Shown in pieces: positions 45,178 to 55,359 of a DNA stretch of 64,000 bases. The DNA is taken from the NCBI RefSeq assembly GCF_014636775.1, contig NZ_BMEQ01000007.1:62001-126000 (forward strand), given 5' to 3'. Position 1 is the stretch's first letter; the number at the start of each line of letters is the position of its first letter. The DNA comes from Kocuria dechangensis (lineage in GTDB: Bacteria > Actinomycetota > Actinomycetes > Actinomycetales > Micrococcaceae). Under the pieces are notes generated by a model, which was not told the origin of the DNA, ran no database searches, and worked only from the letters and a program-made list of their open reading frames with translations. The position numbers were made by a program, and so were the translations under genes.

Positions 45178-45183
45178 ATGCTA
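45178..45183 (-). promoter_or_regulatory. TANNNT -10 element before glutaredoxin gene
   Basis: TAGCAT on the minus strand ends six bases before the ATG at 45171. Confidence 0.5.
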
Positions 45184-45257
45184 CGACGGCGCCCTCGACC
45201 GCGCTTCACCGCACCCTCGACGGCGCGGTGACCCCGCCCGCCGGGGCCCGGAACGGC

Positions 45258-45295
45258 ACCAGGGCCGTCGTCCCGGTGGGGACGACGGCCCTGGT
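45258..45295 (-). terminator. 17-bp stem-loop after bS22 gene
   Basis: Perfect arms beginning ACCAGGGCCGTCGTCCC around GGTG lie 18 bases behind the bS22 stop codon. Confidence 0.82.
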
Positions 45296-45313
45296 GGCGG
45301 TCTCAGCGCAGGC

Positions 45314-45412
45314 TCACTTCTTGTTGCGGCGCTGGTGACGGGTCTTGCGCAGGAGCTTGCGGTGCTTCTTCTTGGACATCCGCTTGCGGCGCTTCTTGAT
45401 CACTGAACCCAT
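45314..45412 (-). CDS. Small ribosomal protein bS22 (AURKAIP1/COX24 domain)
   Basis: A 32-residue, extremely basic peptide, [19 protein letters not shown] and so on, with 18 or more Lys/Arg. It matches the actinobacterial AURKAIP1/COX24-domain protein found as bS22 in mycobacterial 30S subunits. A longer upstream frame exists, but the ATG at 45412 is preceded by GAGGGATCCT and gives the exact family N-terminus. A TAGGGT hexamer at about 45530 could be its promoter, with a leader of roughly 110 bases. A strong terminator follows, as expected for a highly expressed single gene. It is easily missed by gene callers because of its size. Confidence 0.93.
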   Translation of the reverse strand: MGSVIKKRRKRMSKKKHRKLLRKTRHQRRNKK

Positions 45413-45589
45413 AGGATCCCTCGCATCTTCATGTCTCGGTGGTGTCCCCCGGGCGCTCCGCGCGTCGGGCGGGCACGACGGGTGCCGGCCCTCGGACGGG
45501 TGACGGCCGGGCAAACGTTCACTGACACCCTACCGTCTTGCGGGGAAATTGCCGCACTCGGCCGGCGGCCGGCGCCCGCCGGGCCGGGC

Positions 45590-46384
45590 TCAGGCGCTCC
45601 GCGGCACCCGCGCGGGGCTCTCCTCCGGCTCGTCCTCCAGGTGCGCGGGCAGCTCCGTGGGCGCGTCCGGAGCGGGTCCGGGGGTGCGCTGCTCCTGGTC
45701 GGGGTCCACGCCGGCCTCCCGGTACTGGTACTCGATGTGCTCGGCGACCAGCCGGGCGGCCAGCCTGCGGTCCCCCGCCGCCAGGGCCGAGTAGATGGCC
45801 TGGTGCTCGGCGCGCAGCCGCTCGGCGGTCGCGCTCCACAGCGGCACGTGGCCCACGAGGGCCATCGTGTACTCGTAGATGGAGTCCCGCAGCGAGGTCA
45901 TCAGGGCGGAGACCACCGAGTTGCCGGCGGTCTTGCACAGGGCGATGTGGAAGCTGACCTCGAGGTGGTGGAACTCCTTGAGGGACAGGTCCTCCCGGCC
46001 CATCTGGCCCAGCAGCGCGCGCAGCTCCTCCATGGCCGGGTGCGCCGGGTCGGCGCGCTCCAGCGCCCACGTCTCGAGCAGCACCCGGGTCTGGACGATG
46101 TCCCGCAGGGGATAGTCCGAGGTGGCCATGTGCAGCTGCAGGGCGGGGCCGGCGGAGGCAGCCGGCTCGCGCACGAGCATCGGCAGGATCGACTTGCGCG
46201 GCCCGTCGAAGAGCCGGACGATGCCCTGCGACTCGAGCGTCTTCAGCGCCTCGCGCATGTTGTTGCGGGAGACACCGTGGATGGCCGCGAGGTCGCGGTC
46301 CGAGGGCAGTTGTTGGCCCAGCACGAGGTTGCCGTCGAACAGCTCGTTCTCCAGCCACTGCAGGACCTGTCGATGCGTTGCCAT
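45590..46384 (-). CDS. GntR/FadR-type regulator with FCD domain
   Basis: A 264-residue transcription factor. The winged helix occupies about residues 5-72 (GQQLPSDRDLAAIHGVSRNNMREALKTLESQGIVRL). An all-helical FCD ligand domain follows, with LLETWALERADP, DLSLKEFHHLEVSFHIAL and the metal-type histidine in AEHIEYQYREAGV. The last 40 residues are acidic and disordered. FCD regulators usually sense carboxylic acids. The adjacent gene is gdhA, downstream on the plus-coordinate side, but the effector is unknown. The ATG lies seven bases after TACCCT (leaderless type). GGACGTT occurs twice, 14 bases apart, just upstream and may be part of an operator. Confidence 0.85.
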   Translation of the reverse strand: MATHRQVLQWLENELFDGNLVLGQQLPSDRDLAAIHGVSRNNMREALKTLESQGIVRLFDGPRKSILPMLVREPAASAGPALQLHMATSDYPLRDIVQTRVLLETWALERADPAHPAMEELRALLGQMGREDLSLKEFHHLEVSFHIALCKTAGNSVVSALMTSLRDSIYEYTMALVGHVPLWSATAERLRAEHQAIYSALAAGDRRLAARLVAEHIEYQYREAGVDPDQEQRTPGPAPDAPTELPAHLEDEPEESPARVPRSA

Positions 46385-46391
46385 AGTCTCC

Positions 46392-46397
46392 AGGGTA
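46392..46397 (-). promoter_or_regulatory. TANNNT -10 element before FCD regulator
   Basis: TACCCT on the minus strand ends seven bases before the ATG at 46384. Confidence 0.5.
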
Positions 46398-46463
46398 GGA
46401 CGTTCGCGGGACGTTGGGGGCGATCGCGGGACCTACGTGTCGGGGGGCGGACGGGGGGGAGGG

Positions 46464-46495
46464 CTTCCGGGCCCGGCGTCGGCCGGGCCCGGAAG
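46464..46495 (-). terminator. Stem-loop terminator after gdhA
   Basis: Arms CTTCCGGGCCCGGC and complement (14 bp) around GTCG lie three bases behind the gdhA stop codon. Confidence 0.82.
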
Positions 46496-46498
46496 GGG

Positions 46499-48475
<1,977 letters not shown>

Positions 48476-48477
48476 TC

Positions 48478-48483
48478 ACTGTA
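48478..48483 (-). promoter_or_regulatory. TANNNT -10 element before ArsR-type gene
   Basis: TACAGT on the minus strand ends six bases before the ATG at 48471. Confidence 0.5.
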
Positions 48484-48562
48484 AACGGGATGCCCCGCGG
48501 GGCACCGGAGCGGCACGTTCCCGCGCCCCGGCCCGTGTCCGCGGGGCCGCCCGGAGCGGAGC

Positions 48563-49774
48563 TCAGTCGTACCAGGGGTCCAGTCCCCACGTGGGGAAGA
48601 TCTCCTTGCGGGTGGCCATGATGGTGCGGTCGGTCTCGTCGTTGGGGTCGAATCCGACCTCCCACGAGCGCCACCACAGGTCCACCTCGTCGCCCATCAC
48701 TCGGGGGGCCTCCGTGCCGTACCTCTCCCGCACGTGCTCGCGCCACGGCTGCGGCACCGGCGTGGTCACGTCGATCGGGTGGCCGGCGGCCACCGCCACC
48801 AGGTGCGTCCAGGACCGGGGCACCACGTCGTAGCAGTTGTACCCGCCGCCGCCCGTGGCGATCCACCGGCCCTCGCACAGCTCGTGGGCGAGGCCCGCGA
48901 GCGCGACGGCGGTCTGCCGCTGGGCGTCCACGCTGACCCGCAGGTGGGTGAGCTCGTCGGCGAAGTGGGAGTCGCAGCCGTGCTGGCTCACGATCACCTC
49001 CGGCCGGAACTGGCGCAGCAGGGGCGGGACCACGGCGTCGAACGCCCGCAGCCACATGGAGTCGTCGGACCGGGTGGGCATCGCGACGTTGACGGAGGTG
49101 CCCACGGAGTCCCCGCGGCCGGTCTCGTTGGCGAAGCCCGTGCCCGGGAACAGGGTCAGGCCCGTCTCGTGCAGGGAGATCGTGAGGACGCGGGGGTCGT
49201 CGTAGAAGATCGACTGGGTGCCGTCCCCGTGGTGGCCGTCGACGTCCACGTAGGCGACCCGCCGCACGCCCTGCTCCAGCAGGTGCTGGACGGCCACGGC
49301 GCAGTCGTTGTAGATGCAGAACCCGCTGGCCTTCTCCGCGAAGGCGTGGTGCATCCCGCCCCCGAAGTTCACGGCGTGCACGGCCTCCCCCGCCAGGATG
49401 GCGGCGGCGCCCTGGTAGGTGCCGCCCACGAGCCGGGCGCTGGCCTCGTGCACCCCCGGGAAGGCGGGGGTGTCGTCGGTGCCCAGCCCGCACTCGGGAA
49501 GGTGCAGGGACGGGTCGGCGCTGACCGCCCGCACGCAGTCGACGTAGGACCGCGGGTGGACCAGGTGCAGCACCTCGTCCGGGACCACCTCGGGCGCCTC
49601 CACCACGACGTTGTCCTGGCGGTCCAGGCCGAACTCGCGGACCAGGCGGTACGTGACGTCCAGGCGGGACGGGTGCATGGGGTGGTGGTCCCCGAAGTTG
49701 TACTCGAGGAGGGCCGGGTCCCAGTACAGGCGGGTGGGATACGGGGCGCCGCTGCCGGATGTCGCTGAGGTCAC
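48563..49774 (-). CDS. acuC: AcuC-like histone-deacetylase-family protein
   Basis: A 403-residue zinc deacetylase. The charge-relay and zinc residues are visible in FGGGMHHAFAEKASGFCIYNDCAVAV, VDVDGHHGDGTQSIFYDD, SQHGCDSHFADELTHL and ATGGGGYN. AcuC in Bacillus removes acetyl groups from acetyl-CoA synthetase and thereby restores its activity; the same is plausible here given the glyoxylate genes in this window. Actinobacterial members are about 400 residues, as seen. The GTG start is six bases after TCTAAT, a poor -10 match, with no ribosome site. It is a single gene ahead of the ArsR-type gene. Confidence 0.87.
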   Translation of the reverse strand: MTSATSGSGAPYPTRLYWDPALLEYNFGDHHPMHPSRLDVTYRLVREFGLDRQDNVVVEAPEVVPDEVLHLVHPRSYVDCVRAVSADPSLHLPECGLGTDDTPAFPGVHEASARLVGGTYQGAAAILAGEAVHAVNFGGGMHHAFAEKASGFCIYNDCAVAVQHLLEQGVRRVAYVDVDGHHGDGTQSIFYDDPRVLTISLHETGLTLFPGTGFANETGRGDSVGTSVNVAMPTRSDDSMWLRAFDAVVPPLLRQFRPEVIVSQHGCDSHFADELTHLRVSVDAQRQTAVALAGLAHELCEGRWIATGGGGYNCYDVVPRSWTHLVAVAAGHPIDVTTPVPQPWREHVRERYGTEAPRVMGDEVDLWWRSWEVGFDPNDETDRTIMATRKEIFPTWGLDPWYD

Positions 49775-49854
49775 ACGGCCATTAGACCACCTGCGCCGCC
49801 GGCGGGACCGCGCGGACGTCGCTCCCCGCTCTTTGTGTCCGCCCCGAGCCGGTG

Positions 49855-50565
49855 TCAGTCCAGGTTGCTGAACGCCTCGACCTTGCCGGTGGGGCCCGTG
49901 ACGAGGATCTGGTCGTTGTCGTAGAGCACGGTCCCGGGCTCGGTGGCGTCCCAGGCCTCGTGGGGGCGGCGGACCGCGACGACGGACACCCCGTAGGTGC
50001 GCCGGACGTCGAGGGTGTCCAGCGGTCGCTGCTGGATCGCCTCCGGCGCCGGGCAGCGGATCAGCGCGAAGCCCTCGTCGATGGTCACGAAGTCCAGGAC
50101 CCGGCCCTGGATGAGGTGGGCCGCACGGATCCCCATGTCGTGCTCGGGGCTGATGACGTGGTGGACGCCGAGCTGTTCGAGGATCTCGGCGTGGGGTCCG
50201 GTGATGGCCTTGGCCCAGATCTCCGGGTGGCTGAACTTCAGCAGCCGCGAGGACACCAGGATGCTGGCCTGGACGTCGGAGCCGATCCCGACCACCGCCT
50301 TGTCGAACTCGTCGACCCCCAGCTGGCGCAGCACCTGCTCCTGCGTGGCGTCGGCCCGCACCGTGGTGGTCAGCAGCCCGTTGAGCTCCTGGACGACGTC
50401 CTCGTCGGTGTCGATGCCCAGCACCTCGGCGCCGTTGCGCATCAGCTCCAGGGCCAGGGCGCTGCCGAAGCGGCCGAGGCCGATGACGGCCACGGCGCCG
50501 GGACCGGTGCCGCGGCGGCCGGTGGGTCGGCGGGGTGCCGAGGGGGCAGGACGGGACGGGAACAT
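49855..50565 (-). CDS. Potassium channel regulatory subunit TrkA/KtrA type (pair 1)
   Basis: A 236-residue RCK-type protein that gates the TrkH/KtrB channel in response to nucleotides. AVIGLGRFGSALALELMRNGAEVLGID is the NAD/ATP fold at about residues 26-52. A TrkA-C-like ligand domain occupies the C-terminal third. A Pro/Arg-rich N-terminal extension of 24 residues is unlike its paralogue in pair 2. The length equals single-module KtrA rather than the two-module TrkA of enterobacteria. GGAGGTCC is a strong ribosome site for the ATG. It follows its channel gene (50675-52123) after a gap filled with 15-bp tandem repeats. Confidence 0.85.
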   Translation of the reverse strand: MFPSRPAPSAPRRPTGRRGTGPGAVAVIGLGRFGSALALELMRNGAEVLGIDTDEDVVQELNGLLTTTVRADATQEQVLRQLGVDEFDKAVVGIGSDVQASILVSSRLLKFSHPEIWAKAITGPHAEILEQLGVHHVISPEHDMGIRAAHLIQGRVLDFVTIDEGFALIRCPAPEAIQQRPLDTLDVRRTYGVSVVAVRRPHEAWDATEPGTVLYDNDQILVTGPTGKVEAFSNLD

Positions 50566-50593
50566 CGGGGACCTCCGGTCGGAAGCGGGACGG

Positions 50594-50660
50594 AATGCTG
50601 GGTCTGGGAATGCTGGATCTGGGAGCGCTGGGTCTGAAAGTTCTGGGTCTAGCGCGCTGG
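50594..50660. repeat. 15-bp tandem repeats between channel and regulator genes
   Basis: Four consecutive 15-bp units (AATGCTGGGTCTGGG, AATGCTGGATCTGGG, AGCGCTGGGTCTGAA, AGTTCTGGGTCTAGC) and a partial fifth share CTGGRTCT at fixed phase. They lie in the transcribed gap between the pair-1 channel stop and the regulator ribosome site. Confidence 0.7.
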
Positions 50661-50674
50661 GGGGACGGCGGCGC

Positions 50675-52123
50675 TCAGCCGATCAGGGGGCGCTCCTCGG
50701 GCAGCTCGTAGAGCAGTCGGCGGTGCCGGTAGGCTGTGGCGGTGGCGACGGTCACCGGGCCCAGCCGGCCGAGGAACATCAGAGCGACGAGCACGAGCTG
50801 GCCCGGTCCGGACAGCTCCGCGGTGATGCCCGTGGACAGGCCCACCGTGGCGAAGGCGGAGACGGCCTCGAACAGCACCCGGTCCAGGCCCAGGTCCTCG
50901 TGCATCAGCATCAGCGCCATGGTGCCGGTGACGACGGCCCCCACGGCCAGCACGACCACGGTGATGGCCTGGCGCTGGACGGAGCGGGGCAGGCGCTTGC
51001 CCAGCACGTTCACCGCGGACCCGCCGGTGATCTCGGTGAAGGCGATGTAGCCCAGCACCGCGAAGGTGGTGACCTTCAGCCCGCCGGCCGTGCCGGCCGG
51101 GCCGCCGCCGATGAGCATGAGGATGTCCAGCCCCAGCCAGGACACGGGGTGCATGGCCGAGACGTCGATGCTGTTGAACCCGGCGGTGCGGGCGACGGTG
51201 GACTGGAAGAACCCCGCCAGCAGCTTCTCGCCCGTGCCCATCGGCCCCAGGGTGGTGGGGCTGGACCACTCCACCGCGCAGAGGAAGACGGTGCCGCCCA
51301 GCAGCAGGATCGGGCTCGCGAACAGCACCAGGCGGGTGTTCAGGGTCCAGCGCCGGGGCAGGCGCCACTCCTTGCGCAGCTGGTAGAGCACCGGGAAGCC
51401 GAGCCCGCCCAGGACCACGGCGACGATGAGGGGGAGGTTGATCCACGGATCGGCGGCGAAGTCCATGATCGACAGGGAGTACAGGGCGAAGCCGGCGTTG
51501 TTGAACGCCGAGACGGCGTGGAAGACCCCGTGCCACACCGCCCGGCCCACGCCGTAGTCGTAGCCGGCGTGGAACCGCAGGGCCAGCGCCGCGGCCACGG
51601 CCACCTCGATCACGGCCGTCGTGGCAAGGATCCGCAGCAGCACGCGGCGCATGTCCCCGTAGCCGGGGTGCTTCGTCTCCGCCGAGCTCAGGATCCGCGC
51701 CTTGAGCCCCAGCCGGCGGGCCAGCAGGATCCCCAGGACGGTGGTGAAGGACATCACCCCGAACCCGCCGATCTGGATCAGGGCCAGGATGACGGCCTGA
51801 CCGAAGGGCGTCCAGTAGGTGGGGGTGTCCACCACGACCAGTCCGGTGACGCAGATCGCCGAGGTGGCGGTGAACACCGCTTCCAGCACCGTCGCCCCGC
51901 CCTCGCCGGTCCTCGCGCCCGGCAGCAGGAGGAGGACGGTGCCGGCCACCAGCGCCACCCCGAACGCGGTGATGATCAGCTGCGCGGTCCGCGCCGGCGT
52001 GACCTCCCGGGGATCGGTGCTGCGCCGGAACTGCCGGGGCAGGCGGCGGTTCGAGGGCCGGAGCCGGGAGCGTCGCGTCAGCCGACGGATCCGGGCGCGC
52101 AGCAGAGCCTCTTCCAGGGGCAT
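50675..52123 (-). CDS. Potassium channel subunit TrkH/KtrB (pair 1)
   Basis: A 482-residue membrane protein of the superfamily of K+ transporters. The four filter loops are readable: FTATSAICVTGLVVVDT, AVSAFNNAGFALYS, STVARTAGFNSID and AVSAFATVGLSTGI, each with the filter glycine. Eight main helices and a 40-residue very basic N-terminus (RARIRRLTRRSRLRPSNRRL) are present, and it ends in LPEERPLIG, like its paralogue. The ATG at 52123 lies seven bases after TATGTT, preferred to ATG 52135 because that codon sits inside the hexamer. With the downstream regulator gene it forms a KtrAB-like uptake system. It is divergent from a second complete pair. Confidence 0.9.
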   Translation of the reverse strand: MPLEEALLRARIRRLTRRSRLRPSNRRLPRQFRRSTDPREVTPARTAQLIITAFGVALVAGTVLLLLPGARTGEGGATVLEAVFTATSAICVTGLVVVDTPTYWTPFGQAVILALIQIGGFGVMSFTTVLGILLARRLGLKARILSSAETKHPGYGDMRRVLLRILATTAVIEVAVAAALALRFHAGYDYGVGRAVWHGVFHAVSAFNNAGFALYSLSIMDFAADPWINLPLIVAVVLGGLGFPVLYQLRKEWRLPRRWTLNTRLVLFASPILLLGGTVFLCAVEWSSPTTLGPMGTGEKLLAGFFQSTVARTAGFNSIDVSAMHPVSWLGLDILMLIGGGPAGTAGGLKVTTFAVLGYIAFTEITGGSAVNVLGKRLPRSVQRQAITVVVLAVGAVVTGTMALMLMHEDLGLDRVLFEAVSAFATVGLSTGITAELSGPGQLVLVALMFLGRLGPVTVATATAYRHRRLLYELPEERPLIG

Positions 52124-52130
52124 GTGCCAC

Positions 52131-52136
52131 AACATA
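52131..52136 (-). promoter_or_regulatory. TANNNT -10 element before pair-1 channel
   Basis: TATGTT on the minus strand ends seven bases before the ATG at 52123. The 155-base gap to pair 2 shows no recognisable cyclic-di-AMP riboswitch. Confidence 0.5.
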
Positions 52137-52278
52137 CACCTGTGGGAACCGGGCGCCGGTGACCGTGGGGATCGTCCGTGCCGCGGGGCATCGGTGGGAT
52201 ACTGTCAGCGGTCGCGGCCCCCGCCGCACCCGTCCGGGCCGGTGCCGGGACGGCCTGCCGGCCCGCTGAGGAGGGACC

Positions 52279-53691
52279 TTGAGCATTCCGCGGCGCAGTC
52301 CCTGGGTCACCAGCGAGGAGCGGGGCCGCTTCTGGTTCCTCGCGTCCCTGCGCGACCTCGTGGACCGCATCGCGGCGGGCTCCCCCGCACGGCTGGCGGT
52401 GTTCTCCTTCGCCGCGGTGGTGAGCCTGTTCTCGTTCCTGCTGTGGCTGCCCGTCTCCTCGGCGCCGGGGGTGCGCACGGCGCTCGAGGACGCCGTGTTC
52501 ACGGCGACCTCGGCCGTCACCGTCACCGGCCTGACGACCGTCTCCACCGCGACCAACTGGTCGTTCTTCGGCCAGTTCGTGATCCTGGTGGCGATGCAGA
52601 TCGGCGGGCTGGGCACCCTGACCATGACCTCGATCCTGGCCCTGGCCATCGGCCGGAAGCTCGGCCTGAAGTCCCGGCTGATCACCCAGGAGGCCCTCAA
52701 CATCGGGCGCCTCGGCGAGGTCGGCTCCCTGCTGCAGATCATCGTGATCATGTCCGTCTCGATCGAGGCGGTCCTGGCCACGGTGCTGACGATCGGCTTC
52801 CTGGTCGCCGGCGAGCCCCTGCTGACGGCCCTGTGGCACGGCGTCTTCTACGCGGTCTCCGCGTACAACAACGGGGGCTTCACCCCGCACTCCGACGGCC
52901 TGGTGCCCTACACGGACGCGACGCTGATCCTCCTGCCCATCGCCCTGGGCGTGCTCCTGGGCTCCCTGGGCTTCCCCGTGGTCCTGGTGCTGCGGCAGAC
53001 GGGCCTGCGCTTCTCCCGGTGGAACCTCAACACCAAGCTGGTGCTGGTCACCACCACCGTCCTGCTGTTCGTGGGGTGGGCCCTGTTCCTGGCCTTCGAG
53101 TGGTCCAACCCGGAGACGCTGCAGGACCGGCCCGTGGGCGAGAAGATCTTCGAGGGCTTCTTCCACTCGGTGATGGTCCGCTCGGGCGGGTTCAACCTCG
53201 TGGACATGAACAGCCTCGAGCCGGTCACCCTGCTCCTGACGGACGCGCTGATGTTCGCCGGCGGCGGCCCGGCGTCCGTGGCCGGGGGCATCAAGGTGAC
53301 CACCCTCGCCGTCGTCTTCCTCGCGATCCTCGCGGAGGCCCGCGGGGACCGGGCCGTCATCGCGTTCTATCGCACCATCCCCGAGGACGCCCTGCGCATC
53401 GCGATCTCCGTGATCATGATGGGCGCGACGGTCGTGCTCGTCGGCTGCGGGATCCTCGTGTCGCTCTCCGGGGAGCCGCTGGACCGGGTCCTGTTCGAGG
53501 TGATCTCCGGCTACGCCACGTGCGGGCTCAGCGTGGGGCTCTCGGGCGAGCTGCCGCCGGCGGGCAAGTACGTCCTGTCCGCGATCATGCTCGTCGGCCG
53601 CATCGGCACCACCACCGTGGCCGCGGCCCTGGCCCTGCGCTCCCGCCGCCGCCTGTACAAGTACCCCGAGGAAAGGCCCATCATTGGCTGA
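52279..53691 (+). CDS. Potassium channel subunit TrkH/KtrB (pair 2)
   Basis: A 470-residue paralogue of the pair-1 channel. Filter loops are FTATSAVTVTGLTTVST, AVSAYNNGGFTPHS, SVMVRSGGFNLVD and VISGYATCGLSVGL. The second and third loops differ from pair 1 (NNGGF for NNAGF, RSGGFN for RTAGFN), so conductance or affinity may differ. The N-terminus is not basic as in pair 1. It starts with TTG at 52279, fixed by GAGGAGGG four bases upstream; no ATG or GTG is suitably placed. TACTGT at about 52199 may be its promoter. Its stop overlaps the regulator gene by eight bases. Confidence 0.9.
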   Translation: MSIPRRSPWVTSEERGRFWFLASLRDLVDRIAAGSPARLAVFSFAAVVSLFSFLLWLPVSSAPGVRTALEDAVFTATSAVTVTGLTTVSTATNWSFFGQFVILVAMQIGGLGTLTMTSILALAIGRKLGLKSRLITQEALNIGRLGEVGSLLQIIVIMSVSIEAVLATVLTIGFLVAGEPLLTALWHGVFYAVSAYNNGGFTPHSDGLVPYTDATLILLPIALGVLLGSLGFPVVLVLRQTGLRFSRWNLNTKLVLVTTTVLLFVGWALFLAFEWSNPETLQDRPVGEKIFEGFFHSVMVRSGGFNLVDMNSLEPVTLLLTDALMFAGGGPASVAGGIKVTTLAVVFLAILAEARGDRAVIAFYRTIPEDALRIAISVIMMGATVVLVGCGILVSLSGEPLDRVLFEVISGYATCGLSVGLSGELPPAGKYVLSAIMLVGRIGTTTVAAALALRSRRRLYKYPEERPIIG

Positions 53692-54352
53692 CCGCTCGTC
53701 CCACAGCATCCCGGTCCTCGTGATCGGTCTCGGCCGCTTCGGCACGGCCACCGCCCTCCAGCTCGTGCGGCAGGGCCGCGAGGTGCTGGGCGTGGAGCGG
53801 GACCCGCAGCTCGTGCAGAAGCTCTCGGGCCAGCTCACCCACGTGGTCGAGGCGGAGGCCACGGACATCGACGCGCTGCGCCAGCTCGGCGCCGCCGAGT
53901 TCACCTCCGCCGTGGTGGGCGTGGGCACGTCCATCGAGTCCAGCGTCCTGATCACGGCCAACCTCGTGGACCTCGGGGTGAGCCGGATCTGGGCCAAGGC
54001 GATCACCCCGGCCCACGGCAAGATCCTCTCCAGGATCGGCGCGCACCACGTGATCTTCCCGGAGGCCGACGCCGGGCGGCGCACCGCGCACCTGGTCTCC
54101 GGGCGGCTGCTGGACTACATCGAGTTCGACGACGACTTCGCGATCGTCAAGATGTACCCCCCGCGGGAGGTGCAGGGCTTCACGCTGGGCGAGTCCAACG
54201 TCCGGTCCAAGTACGGCGTGACCGTGGTGGGCGTGAAGTCCCCGGGCGAGGACTTCACCTACGCCCGCCCGGAGACGAAGGTGACCTCCCGGGACCTGCT
54301 CATCGTCTCCGGCCACGTGGACCTGCTCGAGCGCTTCGCGGCACGCCCCTGA
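53684..54352 (+). CDS. Potassium channel regulatory subunit TrkA/KtrA type (pair 2)
   Basis: A 222-residue RCK protein, the exact size of KtrA. VLVIGLGRFGTATALQLVRQGREVLGVERD is the nucleotide-binding fold at about residues 11-40. VVGVGTSIESSVLITANL and IWAKAITPAHGKIL follow, and a ligand-binding C-domain occupies the end. It starts at a TTG that overlaps the channel stop, with GAGGAAAGG just upstream, so both genes of pair 2 use TTG and are tightly coupled. The pair-1 regulator shares IWAKAIT and HHVI phrases. Confidence 0.9.
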   Translation: MADRSSHSIPVLVIGLGRFGTATALQLVRQGREVLGVERDPQLVQKLSGQLTHVVEAEATDIDALRQLGAAEFTSAVVGVGTSIESSVLITANLVDLGVSRIWAKAITPAHGKILSRIGAHHVIFPEADAGRRTAHLVSGRLLDYIEFDDDFAIVKMYPPREVQGFTLGESNVRSKYGVTVVGVKSPGEDFTYARPETKVTSRDLLIVSGHVDLLERFAARP

Positions 54353-54361
54353 GGCCACGGC

Positions 54362-54381
54362 CCCGCCGGGGCCCCGGCGGG
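54362..54381. terminator. GC palindrome between pair 2 and proC
   Basis: CCCGCCGGGG is followed at once by its complement, in the gap between the convergent genes. A further GGTGCC/GGCACC pair spans 54393-54422. Either could end transcription; neither is a textbook hairpin. Confidence 0.4.
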
Positions 54382-54433
54382 ACCCCTGACGCGGTGCCGG
54401 GACCCCGTCCGGGCCGGGCACCGGCGCGGCGGC

Positions 54434-55270
54434 TCAGTCGCCGCTGAGCTCCCGGGTCAACTCGGCGGAGCGGTCCGCGGAGGCCTGCGCGGCGGCCGCC
54501 ACGAGGTCCTCGAAGCCGTTCTCCTGGAACGTGCGGATCGCCCGGTCGGTGGTGCCCTTGGGGCTCGTGACGGCCCGGCGCAGCGCGGCGGGGTCCGCGT
54601 CCTCGGGCCGCAGCAGCTCCCCGGCACCGGAGACGGTCTCGCGGGCCAGGACGCGGGCCACGTCGGCCGGCAGGCCCATCCGCTCCCCCGCCTGCTGGAG
54701 GGCCTCCGCCAGGAGGAACACGTAGGCGGGCCCGGATCCGGAGACGCCGGTGACGGCGTCCACGTGTTCTTCCGGGACCTCGACGACGGTGCCCACGGCC
54801 TCGAGCACGCGGCGCACGGCCGCGGTCTGCTCGGGGGTCGTGGCGGAGCCGGGCGTCACGGAGACGACGCCGCGCCGCACGCTGGAGGGGGTGTTCGGCA
54901 TGGTGCGCACCACGGGCTGGCCCTCGGGCAGGGCGCGCTCCAGGGCGGCGATCGAGATCCCGGCCGCGACGGAGGCCACCACGGTGCCGGGGCGCAGGGC
55001 GGGGGCGATCTCGCGGGCGAGTTCCAGGACGCCCACGGGCTTGACGCCCAGGAGCACCACGTCGGCCTCGCGCGCGGCGCGGCGGTTGGCCTCGGGGTCC
55101 TCGCCGGTGACGTACGGGCGCACACCGGTCTGCTCCTCGAGGGGGCGGGCGCTCTCGGCGGAGCGGACCGTGGCCCGGACCCGGTCGACGGGCACGCCCG
55201 AGGCCAGCACCCCCCGCAGGATCGATCCGTTCATGGAGCCGCAGCCGAGGAAGGCGAGCACGGGGGTCAT
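54434..55270 (-). CDS. proC: Pyrroline-5-carboxylate reductase
   Basis: A 278-residue NADPH-dependent enzyme, the last step of proline synthesis. LAFLGCGSMNGSILRGVLASG is the dinucleotide fold. VLLGVKPVGV and VVRTMPNTPSSVRRGVV follow, and the family signature VTGVSGSGPAYVFLLAEAL lies in the dimer domain near residues 165-185. AGAGGA four bases before the ATG supports the start. It follows the TIM-barrel gene on the same strand after 89 bases that contain small GTCGTCACA-like repeats. This ppx-TIM barrel-proC order is common in actinobacteria. Confidence 0.94.
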   Translation of the reverse strand: MTPVLAFLGCGSMNGSILRGVLASGVPVDRVRATVRSAESARPLEEQTGVRPYVTGEDPEANRRAAREADVVLLGVKPVGVLELAREIAPALRPGTVVASVAAGISIAALERALPEGQPVVRTMPNTPSSVRRGVVSVTPGSATTPEQTAAVRRVLEAVGTVVEVPEEHVDAVTGVSGSGPAYVFLLAEALQQAGERMGLPADVARVLARETVSGAGELLRPEDADPAALRRAVTSPKGTTDRAIRTFQENGFEDLVAAAAQASADRSAELTRELSGD

Positions 55271-55359
55271 GGGGTCCTCTCGTCACAGGGTCGTCACAAC
55301 AGGGGCGTCGTGACAGGGGTCGTCGCGGCGGGGCTCCGGGACGGTCCGGAGCGCGCGGG

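Noticed and set aside
50594-50660. 15-bp repeats considered as a CRISPR array
   Set aside because: Units are directly adjacent without unique spacers, are too short, and no cas gene is present.
52124-52278. Possible cyclic-di-AMP riboswitch upstream of the potassium channel genes
   Set aside because: Such switches often control potassium genes in actinobacteria, but I could not find the conserved ydaO-type core or pairing in these 155 bases.
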